Of a stretch of 64,000 nucleotides of DNA, positions 8,722-16,923 are shown piece by piece. The stretch lies in the NCBI GenBank assembly GCA_965223255.1, contig CBDCWA010000004.1, positions 124,001 through 188,000 on the forward strand, in the 5' to 3' direction. The position numbers and the translations under genes are program-made. The notes below the pieces were generated by a model, which was given only the letters and a program-made list of their open reading frames with translations, was not told where the DNA came from and did not search any database. Each line of letters starts with the position of its first letter. Within the stretch, counting starts at the first letter, position 1. This DNA is from CBDCWA01 sp965223255. GTDB taxonomy: Bacteria; Pseudomonadota; Alphaproteobacteria; Rhizobiales; Hyphomicrobiaceae.

Positions 8722-10995
8722 TTAAACGCCCGGACCGACCACAGGTCGCGCACTAGCGGACTGCTCCGAACTGTTCATGAAATTGGGCACAATTTTTTCA
8801 GGACTACCGTCTGCGATCACGGCACCGTCCTGCAGCACGATCACCCGGTCTGCCATCCACATGTGGCTAGGACGATGCGTGACAAGAATTGTGGTTGCTT
8901 GGCCTTTGCGCGCTTCAAGCAACCGCATCAGCGCCAAGTCACCATTTCTATCGAGAGCCGTACCTGGCTCATCTAGCAGGTAAATGCCGACGTTTTTCAC
9001 GAATGCGCGAGCGAGCGAAATTTGCTGCAACAGCCCGGACGACAACCGATATTCACTGTGCCCCTGCAAGCGCGTATGGATCCCATCAGGCAGTTGATGC
9101 ACTTCTTCCAGTGCACCGACAGCGGCCAGCGCGCGCTCGACGTCCTCCGATGTCGCCATCGGGTGCGCGAGTTTTATGTTTTGGGCGATTGTCCCATAGA
9201 ACAATCCGGATTGTTGCGGCACATAACCGACATTCTGGCGAATTTCAGCAACATCGAACTGGCGGATGTCGAGCTCATCGAAAAGTAGCGCACCCGCCTG
9301 CAGCCGGTGGAGCCCCGCCAGCACTTTCAACAACGTAGATTTGCCTGCACCACTGGGGCCGGTGACTGCAATCAACTCGCCCGCTTTTGCCTTAAGCGTC
9401 ACATTGCGCAATGCCCCTTGGCCTTCGGACGAATAGCGGATGCTCCCATTCTGCAGCGATATATTGCCGAGGAACGAACGTGAATGGGTCGGCAGCGAGC
9501 CCGGATTGCGCTCTTGCGGCAATCGGAACAGGCGATTGATCTGCTTAAAGCTTTCGATGGCTTGTCCGACTTGATTAAGTCCGAGGAAAGTGACCTGCAA
9601 TGGTGATAGGCCACGCCAGACCAACGCCGTCGTCGCGATTAGCGCACCCATGCTCAAGTCACCGCCAATGGCCATCATCGTACCGATGCCGATCGTCGCA
9701 GCACCGGCCGCCACCGCAAACGCCTGCGCGAGCGTTTGCACGATCATGTTGAATTGATGCAGCTTGAACTGGCTCAACAGGTATTGGCTAGTCAGCCCCT
9801 CAAATCGGCGCAGCCAAACACGTCCAGCATTGTTGTCTCGAATACCGCGATGCTTACTGGTCAACTCCATCAGAAAATTCCGACGCCGCGCACGAATTGC
9901 CCCATTGTCACGCAACAGCGACTTTGCCAGCGGAATCGTCACCACAGCCATCGCCAAATAGAGCCCGATCAACACCACCGGCACGTAACCAAGCGGCCCA
10001 CCGATCACAAAAACCGCAACCACGAAGACAATAAGAAACGGCAGGTCGAGCAAGGCATTGGCGAGAGTCCCAGAAAACAGCTCTCGTATGCCTTCAAACT
10101 GACGAAACCGCGTCAAGTGTGAACTGGACGACGCCGTCTCGGTAAGAGCAATGGGCATATAGAGGAGACGTTGAAATACGCGGATGGCGATAACATTCTC
10201 AATTCGGGTGCCCAAGTAGGCCAGCGCCCGCCCTCTGAGATTGCGCAGCTGCAATTCGACCATCACGATCAAACCGATGCCGGCACACAGAGAAGCCAGC
10301 GTCAATGGTGATTTTGTACCAATGGCCAGCTCATAAACGCTCATGATGTAGATCGGAACCGCCAGTGCTAGCACCTTGATCATCAGCGACAACCCAAACA
10401 AAACAAAAAAGGTTCGGTGAAACTTTGCAAACAGTGTCTGCACCCAACCTGACGACGCTTCGGCAATTTTTTCCTGAGCCCCGTCGATCGCTTTGAACAG
10501 ATAGGCGACACCCATGTCCCCATCGGGGTCGATAGTTCGGAAATCTTTCTCAAAACTATCAAAGACCAGTAGGCGTCCATCGCTCTCCATCGACACAACG
10601 ACCATCAACGGGCGATCGGCCGCCTCGAACAGGCACGGCAGCATATCCTTGTGGATCCGGTCCAGCGACATGCGCTCGGTTGTGCTCTTGTAATTGACCC
10701 TGGCCAGAACAATGCGAAGACCTTCGATGTCATGCACCAGATCGAAGTGCGGCAGAGCTTCCGCCAAATGCCGCGCTTGCCCGGTCCAATGCAAGGCTGC
10801 CAGCAGCGGTCGCAAACATGCCCCAGCCGCGGTCTGTTCGTCGATTTGATGATCGTAACACTGGCCAAAGCTGGCCTTTAACAGCGCATGCAGGCGATGT
10901 ACGGCATTGGAATCAGAGCCGCCGCCGTGCCCCCAATGCAGGTGCACACCGGCCTTGCTTTCCTTATCGTCAATTTCTAGTGCAAGATTTGACAT
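8722..10995 (-). CDS. Type I secretion ABC exporter with N-terminal C39-like domain (catalytically intact NBD)
   Basis: A 757-residue ABC exporter. Residues 1 to about 190 form a C39 peptidase-like domain of the kind that docks substrate in RTX exporters; the usual catalytic Cys/His arrangement is not evident, so it is probably non-proteolytic. A membrane domain of about six helices follows (residues 200-460), then the nucleotide-binding domain: Walker A GPSGAGKST, Q-loop Gln in YVPQQSGLF, signature LSSGLLQQ in place of LSGGQ, Walker B IYLLDEPG and switch His in VTHRPS. The ATG at 10995 lies 20 bases after the upstream ABC gene stop. Together with that gene and the HlyD adaptor it would form the inner-membrane exporter for the RTX protein encoded divergently at 13096. 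Confidence 0.88.
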   Translation of the reverse strand: MSNLALEIDDKESKAGVHLHWGHGGGSDSNAVHRLHALLKASFGQCYDHQIDEQTAAGACLRPLLAALHWTGQARHLAEALPHFDLVHDIEGLRIVLARVNYKSTTERMSLDRIHKDMLPCLFEAADRPLMVVVSMESDGRLLVFDSFEKDFRTIDPDGDMGVAYLFKAIDGAQEKIAEASSGWVQTLFAKFHRTFFVLFGLSLMIKVLALAVPIYIMSVYELAIGTKSPLTLASLCAGIGLIVMVELQLRNLRGRALAYLGTRIENVIAIRVFQRLLYMPIALTETASSSSHLTRFRQFEGIRELFSGTLANALLDLPFLIVFVVAVFVIGGPLGYVPVVLIGLYLAMAVVTIPLAKSLLRDNGAIRARRRNFLMELTSKHRGIRDNNAGRVWLRRFEGLTSQYLLSQFKLHQFNMIVQTLAQAFAVAAGAATIGIGTMMAIGGDLSMGALIATTALVWRGLSPLQVTFLGLNQVGQAIESFKQINRLFRLPQERNPGSLPTHSRSFLGNISLQNGSIRYSSEGQGALRNVTLKAKAGELIAVTGPSGAGKSTLLKVLAGLHRLQAGALLFDELDIRQFDVAEIRQNVGYVPQQSGLFYGTIAQNIKLAHPMATSEDVERALAAVGALEEVHQLPDGIHTRLQGHSEYRLSSGLLQQISLARAFVKNVGIYLLDEPGTALDRNGDLALMRLLEARKGQATTILVTHRPSHMWMADRVIVLQDGAVIADGSPEKIVPNFMNSSEQSASARPVVGPGV

Positions 10996-11014
10996 GTTCC
11001 GGCCCGCAATCTCT

Positions 11015-12739
11015 CTACGCAACGCTTCCCGAGGGCACCTTTTGCGGCTCTGCAATTTGTGCTGTCACAAGCGCGCCATCCCGCAATTCGAAGACCCGAT
11101 CGGCGATCGACAATAAGGACGGCCGATTGGTTACGATGATCTGGGTCAGTTGACCCTTCAACTTGCTCAAGCCATCTTGCAAAATCTTATCGGCACGCAG
11201 ATCAAGCGCTGAATTCGCCTCATCGAACAGGAGTATCTTGGGCTCAGATGCCAAAGTGCGCGCAATAGCCACGAGCTGCAAAATACCTGCCGGCACCGCC
11301 TCGGTGACGCTACCGCCAAGTTGTGTGTCATAGCCTTTGGGCAGGCGATTGATCTTTGCTTCGAGACCAACCAGACGCGCGGCGGCCTTGGCCTTTTCAA
11401 CAATTGGCCCCGTGCGGAACATCGTAATGTTCTGCAAAATGGTCCCCTCATACGTCTCAGAATAGCTGCACGTATAGCTGATATGCTCCCTGAGCGCGTC
11501 ACCATAAGGCCCGTTCACATCCAGCCCATCGATGGTGATCTCCCCCAGGTCTGCCAATTGATCCCCACAGATGAGCCGCAAAAACGTAGACTTACCGACG
11601 GACTGTTGGCCCTTGATCCCGATTGTCTCACCTGGCTCAATGTCAAGCGCCTCAACGGAGATAAGTGGCCGCTCAGCCCCCTCGAAAGAGAACGTGACAT
11701 TGCGGAGCGAGATGCCACCTTTGACGACACCAATCCCGCCCGGTTGCGGCGCTGCAAGATTGGGAAGCTCTAACAGCTTGCCCGCTTGTTCCTTTGCAAC
11801 CGAAGACGTTTCAAGCTCCATGCAAACGCCAATTCCGCGCACAATCGGTTGTATCAGCCGGCTCGTCAGCATCGTCGAACATGCAAGCCCGCCGACCGTC
11901 AGGCCACCGGCAATCACCATCACCGCACCGACAGTCACAACTGCAATCAAAATAATGTTGGTCATCAAACTGGTTGCAGCCGACAACTCGTTACTCAGCA
12001 GATTCTTTCGAAACATCACCAAAGACGATGTCTTCTGCAGCCGTTCCAGCCGCCGCTGCATCTGCGGCTCCATTGCCATAGATTTGACGGCCTCGATGCC
12101 AGACAAGGTTTCGGTAATAAAATCGTACCTGCGATGGTCATGATCTTTGCGCTCGGAAAGATTATTCCTGAGGGCGCGCGACTTACAGGCAATAAACACG
12201 GCAAAAGCGCCGACCACAGCCATAACAACCAGACCAAGCACACCGGCAACCAGAAAAATAATTGCAAGATAAACAGCCATAAACGGCAGATCGATCAATG
12301 CAACTCTGGATTGACCTGATTTAAAGGCATTGAATTGCTCTAAGGCATCCAGACGGTCCATCCAGGTGCTTGGACTTTCCTTTTCAACATCTTTTGCTTT
12401 GGCGCCGAGCAAGCGGCCGACCGCGGTTACATCGGTCAAATAGGCATTTTGGGTCGCGCTCCATGACATCAAATAGCAGCGCAGAATCTTGATGATTACT
12501 TCTAAAATGATCACACCACTAAGGCCGACCATCAACCAAACCAGTGTATCAACCGCTTTATTGACGAGCACGCGGTCGTATACCTGCAAGACAACCAGCG
12601 GCAGCGCCAAGCCCAACACATTGATAACAATAGATGAAACGATGACCGACGCTGGCAGTTCAACAATATTCGACCACGCGTCTCTCAGCATGGATTTTAT
12701 GGGGTCGATCCCGTACTTCATACCCAATTGTGCAGACAT
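11015..12739 (-). CDS. Type I secretion ABC exporter with degenerate nucleotide-binding domain
   Basis: A 574-residue ABC exporter half-molecule with a membrane domain (helices from about residue 30 to 290) and a C-terminal nucleotide-binding domain. Walker A is normal (GQQSVGKST, about residues 377-385), and Walker B with its Glu is present (ILLFDEANSALD). Three other catalytic elements are altered. The Q-loop region reads ISYTCSYSE with Ser where Gln is expected. The signature is VPAGILQ instead of LSGGQ. The switch His is Asn (IVTNRPS). Such asymmetry is known from heterodimeric ABC exporters with one degenerate ATP site, so pairing with the next gene is likely. It is the first gene of the operon; its start at 12739 leaves 356 bases to the divergent RTX gene. 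Confidence 0.88.
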   Translation of the reverse strand: MSAQLGMKYGIDPIKSMLRDAWSNIVELPASVIVSSIVINVLGLALPLVVLQVYDRVLVNKAVDTLVWLMVGLSGVIILEVIIKILRCYLMSWSATQNAYLTDVTAVGRLLGAKAKDVEKESPSTWMDRLDALEQFNAFKSGQSRVALIDLPFMAVYLAIIFLVAGVLGLVVMAVVGAFAVFIACKSRALRNNLSERKDHDHRRYDFITETLSGIEAVKSMAMEPQMQRRLERLQKTSSLVMFRKNLLSNELSAATSLMTNIILIAVVTVGAVMVIAGGLTVGGLACSTMLTSRLIQPIVRGIGVCMELETSSVAKEQAGKLLELPNLAAPQPGGIGVVKGGISLRNVTFSFEGAERPLISVEALDIEPGETIGIKGQQSVGKSTFLRLICGDQLADLGEITIDGLDVNGPYGDALREHISYTCSYSETYEGTILQNITMFRTGPIVEKAKAAARLVGLEAKINRLPKGYDTQLGGSVTEAVPAGILQLVAIARTLASEPKILLFDEANSALDLRADKILQDGLSKLKGQLTQIIVTNRPSLLSIADRVFELRDGALVTAQIAEPQKVPSGSVA

Positions 12740-13095
12740 TAGCGTCACTTCAAGCAACAATTTCTGTTAACAACCCGCCGCGTCACGAATAAATTCACAG
12801 GCACCTATATCCAATGCACAAAGGCAAAAATATTCATCTGTTCAAGTTGTGAGAGAGCATTCCAAAATCACACAGACGTATATTGAAAAATAAAAAGCAT
12901 TTCGGCTATTGAGCCATGAATAAGGGTGTACAGGCCTAGTGTTAAAATTTATGCAAAAATAGAAACAATAACGGTTACCAAATATTAAGCGAAACTGCGG
13001 AACTGCTCGCATGGTTATCGGAAATTAAGATGCCTCCGTCATATTGCGCCTGTTGACAAAAACCCATTTGGCAGAACCTTTTCAGGACAACGACA
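12740..13095. promoter_or_regulatory. Divergent intergenic region between secretion operon and RTX gene
   Basis: An AT-rich stretch of 356 bases that must carry the promoters for the exporter operon (leftward) and the RTX gene (rightward). A TTGACA hexamer is present at 13053-13058, but no convincing -10 sits 16-18 bases downstream, so I do not call a promoter from it. The RTX gene has AGGA eight bases before its GTG start. No operator palindrome was seen. Confidence 0.4.
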
Positions 13096-16000
13096 GTGGC
13101 AGACGAAGTAGCGCAACCAAACGGTCAGCAATCGAAAACGCCCGCACCCCAAAAATTGGATCAATCGGGTGCCGCAGATAGCACGGCTTTGGCGCAGACG
13201 CCGCCGACCAAGTTGGACGTCGTCCTCTTAGATGGCAAAGCAGGCGATGATCGCCTGATCGGCGGACCCAATGACGATAACCTCTACGGACATGATGGCG
13301 ACGACCAAATCCTAGGCCGGGCCGGCAATGATCATTTGGCTGGCGGCGCAGGTGACGATGTTATTCGGGCTGGTAGCGGCGACGATCGGGTCTACGGCGG
13401 CTATGGCGATGATCACATTATCGCAGGCCCCGGCCATGACCGGGTCAGTGGCGGTGCGGGTAACGACCTTATCACTGGCGGCCCGGGCAATGATCGCATT
13501 GTTAGTGGTCCTGGAAACGATTTTGCATCAGGCGGTGCAGGTCAAGATCGCGTGAGCGGTGGCGTCGGCAATGACGTCCTGCGCGGCGGCGACGGCAATG
13601 ACCGCTTGACTGGTGGCGCCGGCGACGACGCTGTCCTGGGCAATGAAGGCAGTGACATCTTAAGCGGCGGGGCAGGTGATGATCGCCTCGCTGGTGGCCA
13701 GGGTGAAGACCGCATGAGCGGCGGCGCGGGCGATGACCGTCTCGTCGGCGGCCAAGGCAACGACCATATGAATGGCGGTTCCGGTGACGACATCCTCCGT
13801 GGTGGTGTCGGCAATGACCGCATGAATGGCGGCGCCGGTGATGATGTCCTCCGTGGTGGTGCCGGCAATGACCGCATGAATGGCGGCGCCGGTGATGATG
13901 TCCTCCGTGGTGGTGCCGGCAATGACCGTATGAGCGGCGGCTCCGGTGATGACATCCTCCGTGGTGGCGCCGGCAACGACCGTATGAATGGTAACGGCGG
14001 CGATGATGTGCTCGTTGGTGGTGCTGGTAACGACCGCATGAGCGGTGGCGCAGGCGACGACATCCTCCGTGGTGGGGCCGGTAACGATCGCATGAGCGGT
14101 GGATCAGGTGACGACCGTCTCGTCGGTGGCCAAGGCAATGATCGTATGAGCGGTGGCGCGGGTGATGATGTCCTCCGCGGTGGGGCCGGCAACGACCGCA
14201 TGAGCGGCAACAGCGGCGATGACGTACTCGTTGGCGGTGCTGGCAATGACCGTATGAATGGTGGATCAGGCGACGACCGTCTCGTCGGTGGCCAAGGCAA
14301 TGACCGCATGAATGGCGGCGCCGGTGATGATGTCCTCCGTGGTGGTGCCGGCAATGACCGCATGAGCGGTGGATCAGGTGACGACCATCTCGTCGGCGGT
14401 CAAGGCAACGATCGCATGAATGGCGGCTCCGGTGATGACATCCTCCGTGGTGGCGCCGGCAACGACCGTATGAATGGTAACGGCGGCGATGATGTGCTCG
14501 TTGGTGGTGCTGGTAACGACCGCATGAGCGGTGGCGCAGGCGACGACCGTCTCGTCGGTGGCCAAGGCAACGACCGTATGAATGGTGGGTCAGGCGACGA
14601 CCGTCTCGTCGGCGGCCAAGGCAATGACCGTATGAACGGTGGGTCAGGTGACGACATCCTCCGTGGTGGGGCCGGCAACGACCGTATGAATGGTGGGTCA
14701 GGCGACGACCGTCTCGTCGGTGGCCAAGGTAACGACCGCATGAGCGGCGGCGCAGGCGACGACATCCTCCGTGGTGGGGCCGGTAACGATCGCATGAGCG
14801 GTGGATCAGGTGACGACCGTCTCGTCGGTGGCCAAGGCAATGATCGTATGAGCGGTGGCGCGGGTGATGATGTCCTCCGCGGTGGGGCCGGCAACGACCG
14901 CATGAGCGGCAACAGCGGCGATGACGTACTCGTTGGCGGTGCTGGCAATGACCGTATGAATGGTGGATCAGGCGACGACCGTCTCGTCGGTGGCCAAGGC
15001 AATGACCGCATGAATGGCGGCGCCGGTGATGATGTCCTCCGTGGTGGTGCCGGCAATGACCGCATGAGCGGTGGATCAGGTGACGACCGTCTCGTCGGCG
15101 GCGTTGGCAACGACCGTATGAACGGTAACGGCGGCGATGACGTGCTTGTTGGTGGTGCCGGTAACGATCGTATGAGCGGCGGATCCGGCGATGACGTGCT
15201 CGTCGGCGGCCAAGGCAATGACCGCATGAATGGCGGCGCCGGCGATGATGTCCTCAATGGTGGTGTCGGCAACGATCGTATGAATGGTGGATCAGGCGAC
15301 GACCGTCTCGTCGGTGGCCAAGGTAACGACCGCATGAGCGGCGGCGCAGGCGACGACATCCTCCGTGGAGGGGCCGGCAACGATCGCATGAGCGGTGGCG
15401 CAGGCGACGACATCCTCCGTGGTGGGGCCGGTAACGATCGCATGAGCGGTGGATCAGGTGACGACCGTCTCGTCGGTGGCCAAGGCAATGACCGCATGAA
15501 TGGCGGCGCCGGCGATGATGTCCTCAATGGTGGTGCCGGCAATGACCGTATGAATGGTGGGTCAGGTGACGACATCCTCCGTGGAGGGGCCGGCAACGAT
15601 CGCATGAGCGGTGGCGCAGGCGACGACATCCTCCGTGGTGGGGCCGGTAACGATCGCATGAGCGGTGGATCAGGTGACGACATCCTCCGTGGTGGGGCCG
15701 GCAATGACCGCATGAGCGGTGGATCAGGCGACGACCGTCTCGTCGGCGGCCAGGGCAACGACCGTATAAACGGTGGCGCGGGCGACGACCGTCTCGTCGG
15801 CGGTCAAGGTAACGACCGTATGAATGGCGGCTCCGGTGATGATGTCCTCCGCGGTGGTGGCGGCAATGACCGTATGAGCGGTAACGGCGGCGATGACGTG
15901 CTCGTTGGTGGCGCTGGCAATGACCGCATGAGCGGTGGGTCAGGCGATGATGTGCTCGTTGGTGGTGCTGGTAATGATCGTATGAGCGGCGGAAGCGGCA

Positions 16001-16263
16001 ATGACCTGTTCCACTTTGGCCAGGGCGGCGGTAGCGATTCCGCCCACGGCGGTTCAGGCGGCAGCTGGCTCGATGCGGTGGCATTGGACGGCGGAGCAGC
16101 CCTCGGCACCTATGGGGAGGATTGGACCGTCACCCTCAATCAAGGCAGTATTGTCACTGAGCACGCCAACAGCCTCGACCTCAGTCTCGATGCAGATGGT
16201 GTGATCGAACTTTCAGACGGGAGTCAGCTGAGCTTCTTCGATCTCGAACAAATTCATTGGTAA
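13096..16263 (+). CDS. RTX repeat protein, putative type I-secreted Ca-binding surface protein
   Basis: A 1055-residue protein built almost wholly of the RTX nonapeptide GGxGxDxxx: about 100 copies between residues 46 and 967, mostly as 18-residue doublets such as GGSGDDRLVGGQGNDRMN. In known RTX proteins each pair of nonapeptides winds a calcium-binding parallel beta-roll turn. The N terminus is a 45-residue polar Gln/Pro/Ala segment. The last 88 residues are non-repetitive and end in a Leu/Phe-rich segment (ELSDGSQLSFFDLEQIHW), consistent with an uncleaved C-terminal type I secretion signal. No enzymatic domain is visible, so it is probably structural (S-layer-like, adhesive or matrix). The start is GTG with AGGA upstream. 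The exporter genes are divergent at 7297-12739. At DNA level long blocks are duplicated exactly. Confidence 0.93.
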   Translation: MADEVAQPNGQQSKTPAPQKLDQSGAADSTALAQTPPTKLDVVLLDGKAGDDRLIGGPNDDNLYGHDGDDQILGRAGNDHLAGGAGDDVIRAGSGDDRVYGGYGDDHIIAGPGHDRVSGGAGNDLITGGPGNDRIVSGPGNDFASGGAGQDRVSGGVGNDVLRGGDGNDRLTGGAGDDAVLGNEGSDILSGGAGDDRLAGGQGEDRMSGGAGDDRLVGGQGNDHMNGGSGDDILRGGVGNDRMNGGAGDDVLRGGAGNDRMNGGAGDDVLRGGAGNDRMSGGSGDDILRGGAGNDRMNGNGGDDVLVGGAGNDRMSGGAGDDILRGGAGNDRMSGGSGDDRLVGGQGNDRMSGGAGDDVLRGGAGNDRMSGNSGDDVLVGGAGNDRMNGGSGDDRLVGGQGNDRMNGGAGDDVLRGGAGNDRMSGGSGDDHLVGGQGNDRMNGGSGDDILRGGAGNDRMNGNGGDDVLVGGAGNDRMSGGAGDDRLVGGQGNDRMNGGSGDDRLVGGQGNDRMNGGSGDDILRGGAGNDRMNGGSGDDRLVGGQGNDRMSGGAGDDILRGGAGNDRMSGGSGDDRLVGGQGNDRMSGGAGDDVLRGGAGNDRMSGNSGDDVLVGGAGNDRMNGGSGDDRLVGGQGNDRMNGGAGDDVLRGGAGNDRMSGGSGDDRLVGGVGNDRMNGNGGDDVLVGGAGNDRMSGGSGDDVLVGGQGNDRMNGGAGDDVLNGGVGNDRMNGGSGDDRLVGGQGNDRMSGGAGDDILRGGAGNDRMSGGAGDDILRGGAGNDRMSGGSGDDRLVGGQGNDRMNGGAGDDVLNGGAGNDRMNGGSGDDILRGGAGNDRMSGGAGDDILRGGAGNDRMSGGSGDDILRGGAGNDRMSGGSGDDRLVGGQGNDRINGGAGDDRLVGGQGNDRMNGGSGDDVLRGGGGNDRMSGNGGDDVLVGGAGNDRMSGGSGDDVLVGGAGNDRMSGGSGNDLFHFGQGGGSDSAHGGSGGSWLDAVALDGGAALGTYGEDWTVTLNQGSIVTEHANSLDLSLDADGVIELSDGSQLSFFDLEQIHW
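13690..16000 (+). repeat. Tandem in-frame repeat array (27/54-bp units) inside the RTX gene
   Basis: The DNA is a near-perfect tandem array of 27-bp nonapeptide units arranged as 54-bp doublets. Higher-order duplication is visible: the block 14047-14386 recurs base for base at 14749-15088, a displacement of 702 bp (13 x 54). A shorter block (agcggtggcgcaggcgacga and its continuation) occurs near 14041, 15388 and 15604, with a one-base variant near 14743. This indicates recent expansion by unequal recombination or slippage. Such an array is also prone to assembly collapse. Confidence 0.9.
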
Positions 16264-16414
16264 CAACAAACTGCGGCGGATGGCACATGTGGTCTGCGCC
16301 GAACTATTTTTGCCTGCCGACGCAGTGCGGCGCACTGTAAGCGGTATCACGCTTGTATTGCGCGGGCACGCGGCCTACCTATAACAAAATCCATCATTTA
16401 CGGGCCGAACGACT

Positions 16415-16873
16415 ATGCTCTCCAACCTCGACACGCTTCTCGGAAATCTGTTCAGTACAAATCCGCCGGCCAAGCTGAGCGATGAAGACTGCCGCATTGC
16501 TTGCGCCGCACTTCTCGTCCACTGTGCAAAAGCGGACGGACATCAATCCCCTGCCGAAGACAAAAAATTAAGAGAAATACTACGGGATCAGTTCACACTG
16601 TCTGCAGACGATGTTGAAACGCTGATTGAAAGGGCCAGCAAGCAACAGGCAGATGCCGTTGACCTACACCGCTTTACGCGCATCATCCACCAAAACTTGG
16701 ACCGCGATGGCCGCAAAGCCGTCGTGAGATCACTTTGGGAAATTACCCACGCAGACGGCACCATCGATCATGAAGAGCGGTCCATCGTAACACTCATCGC
16801 CCGCCTCTTGCATGTGGAGATCAGGGACGCCGTCTCGCTCCGCCAATCCGTCGTCACGCCGAAATCAGATTGA
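16415..16873 (+). CDS. TerB-family protein
   Basis: A 152-residue all-helical protein with the TerB/DjlA-like core: two similar acidic helix-turn elements, AKADGHQSPAEDKKLREIL and THADGTIDHEERSIVTLI, each with the ADGxxxxxE pattern typical of the family. TerB-like proteins are linked to tellurite resistance and to phage or envelope stress, and many are stand-alone with no known role. The protein is cytosolic, with no signal or membrane segment. The gene sits between the RTX gene (same strand, 151 bases away) and the convergent NRPS gene. I see no other ter genes, so a tellurite role is not supported. A link to the NRPS locus is only positional. Confidence 0.7.
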   Translation: MLSNLDTLLGNLFSTNPPAKLSDEDCRIACAALLVHCAKADGHQSPAEDKKLREILRDQFTLSADDVETLIERASKQQADAVDLHRFTRIIHQNLDRDGRKAVVRSLWEITHADGTIDHEERSIVTLIARLLHVEIRDAVSLRQSVVTPKSD

Positions 16874-16923
16874 CAGGCGGCATCCAGACGTCGACGCACC
16901 ATGCTCCGATGCACAACAACAGG

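Noticed and set aside
13053..13080. TTGACA as a sigma-70 promoter for the RTX gene.
   Set aside because: No acceptable -10 hexamer at the right spacing, so it was not called as a promoter.
13542..15758. Two long open frames on the minus strand (13542-14363 and 14400-15758) encoding Pro/Ser/Arg-rich repeats.
   Set aside because: They lie exactly antisense to the RTX repeat array and arise because the complement of the repeated codons lacks stops. They have no ribosome-binding site or independent evidence.
13690..16000. Regular short repeats that might be mistaken for a CRISPR array.
   Set aside because: Units are 27/54 bp, in frame, contiguous with no unique spacers, and encode RTX nonapeptides.
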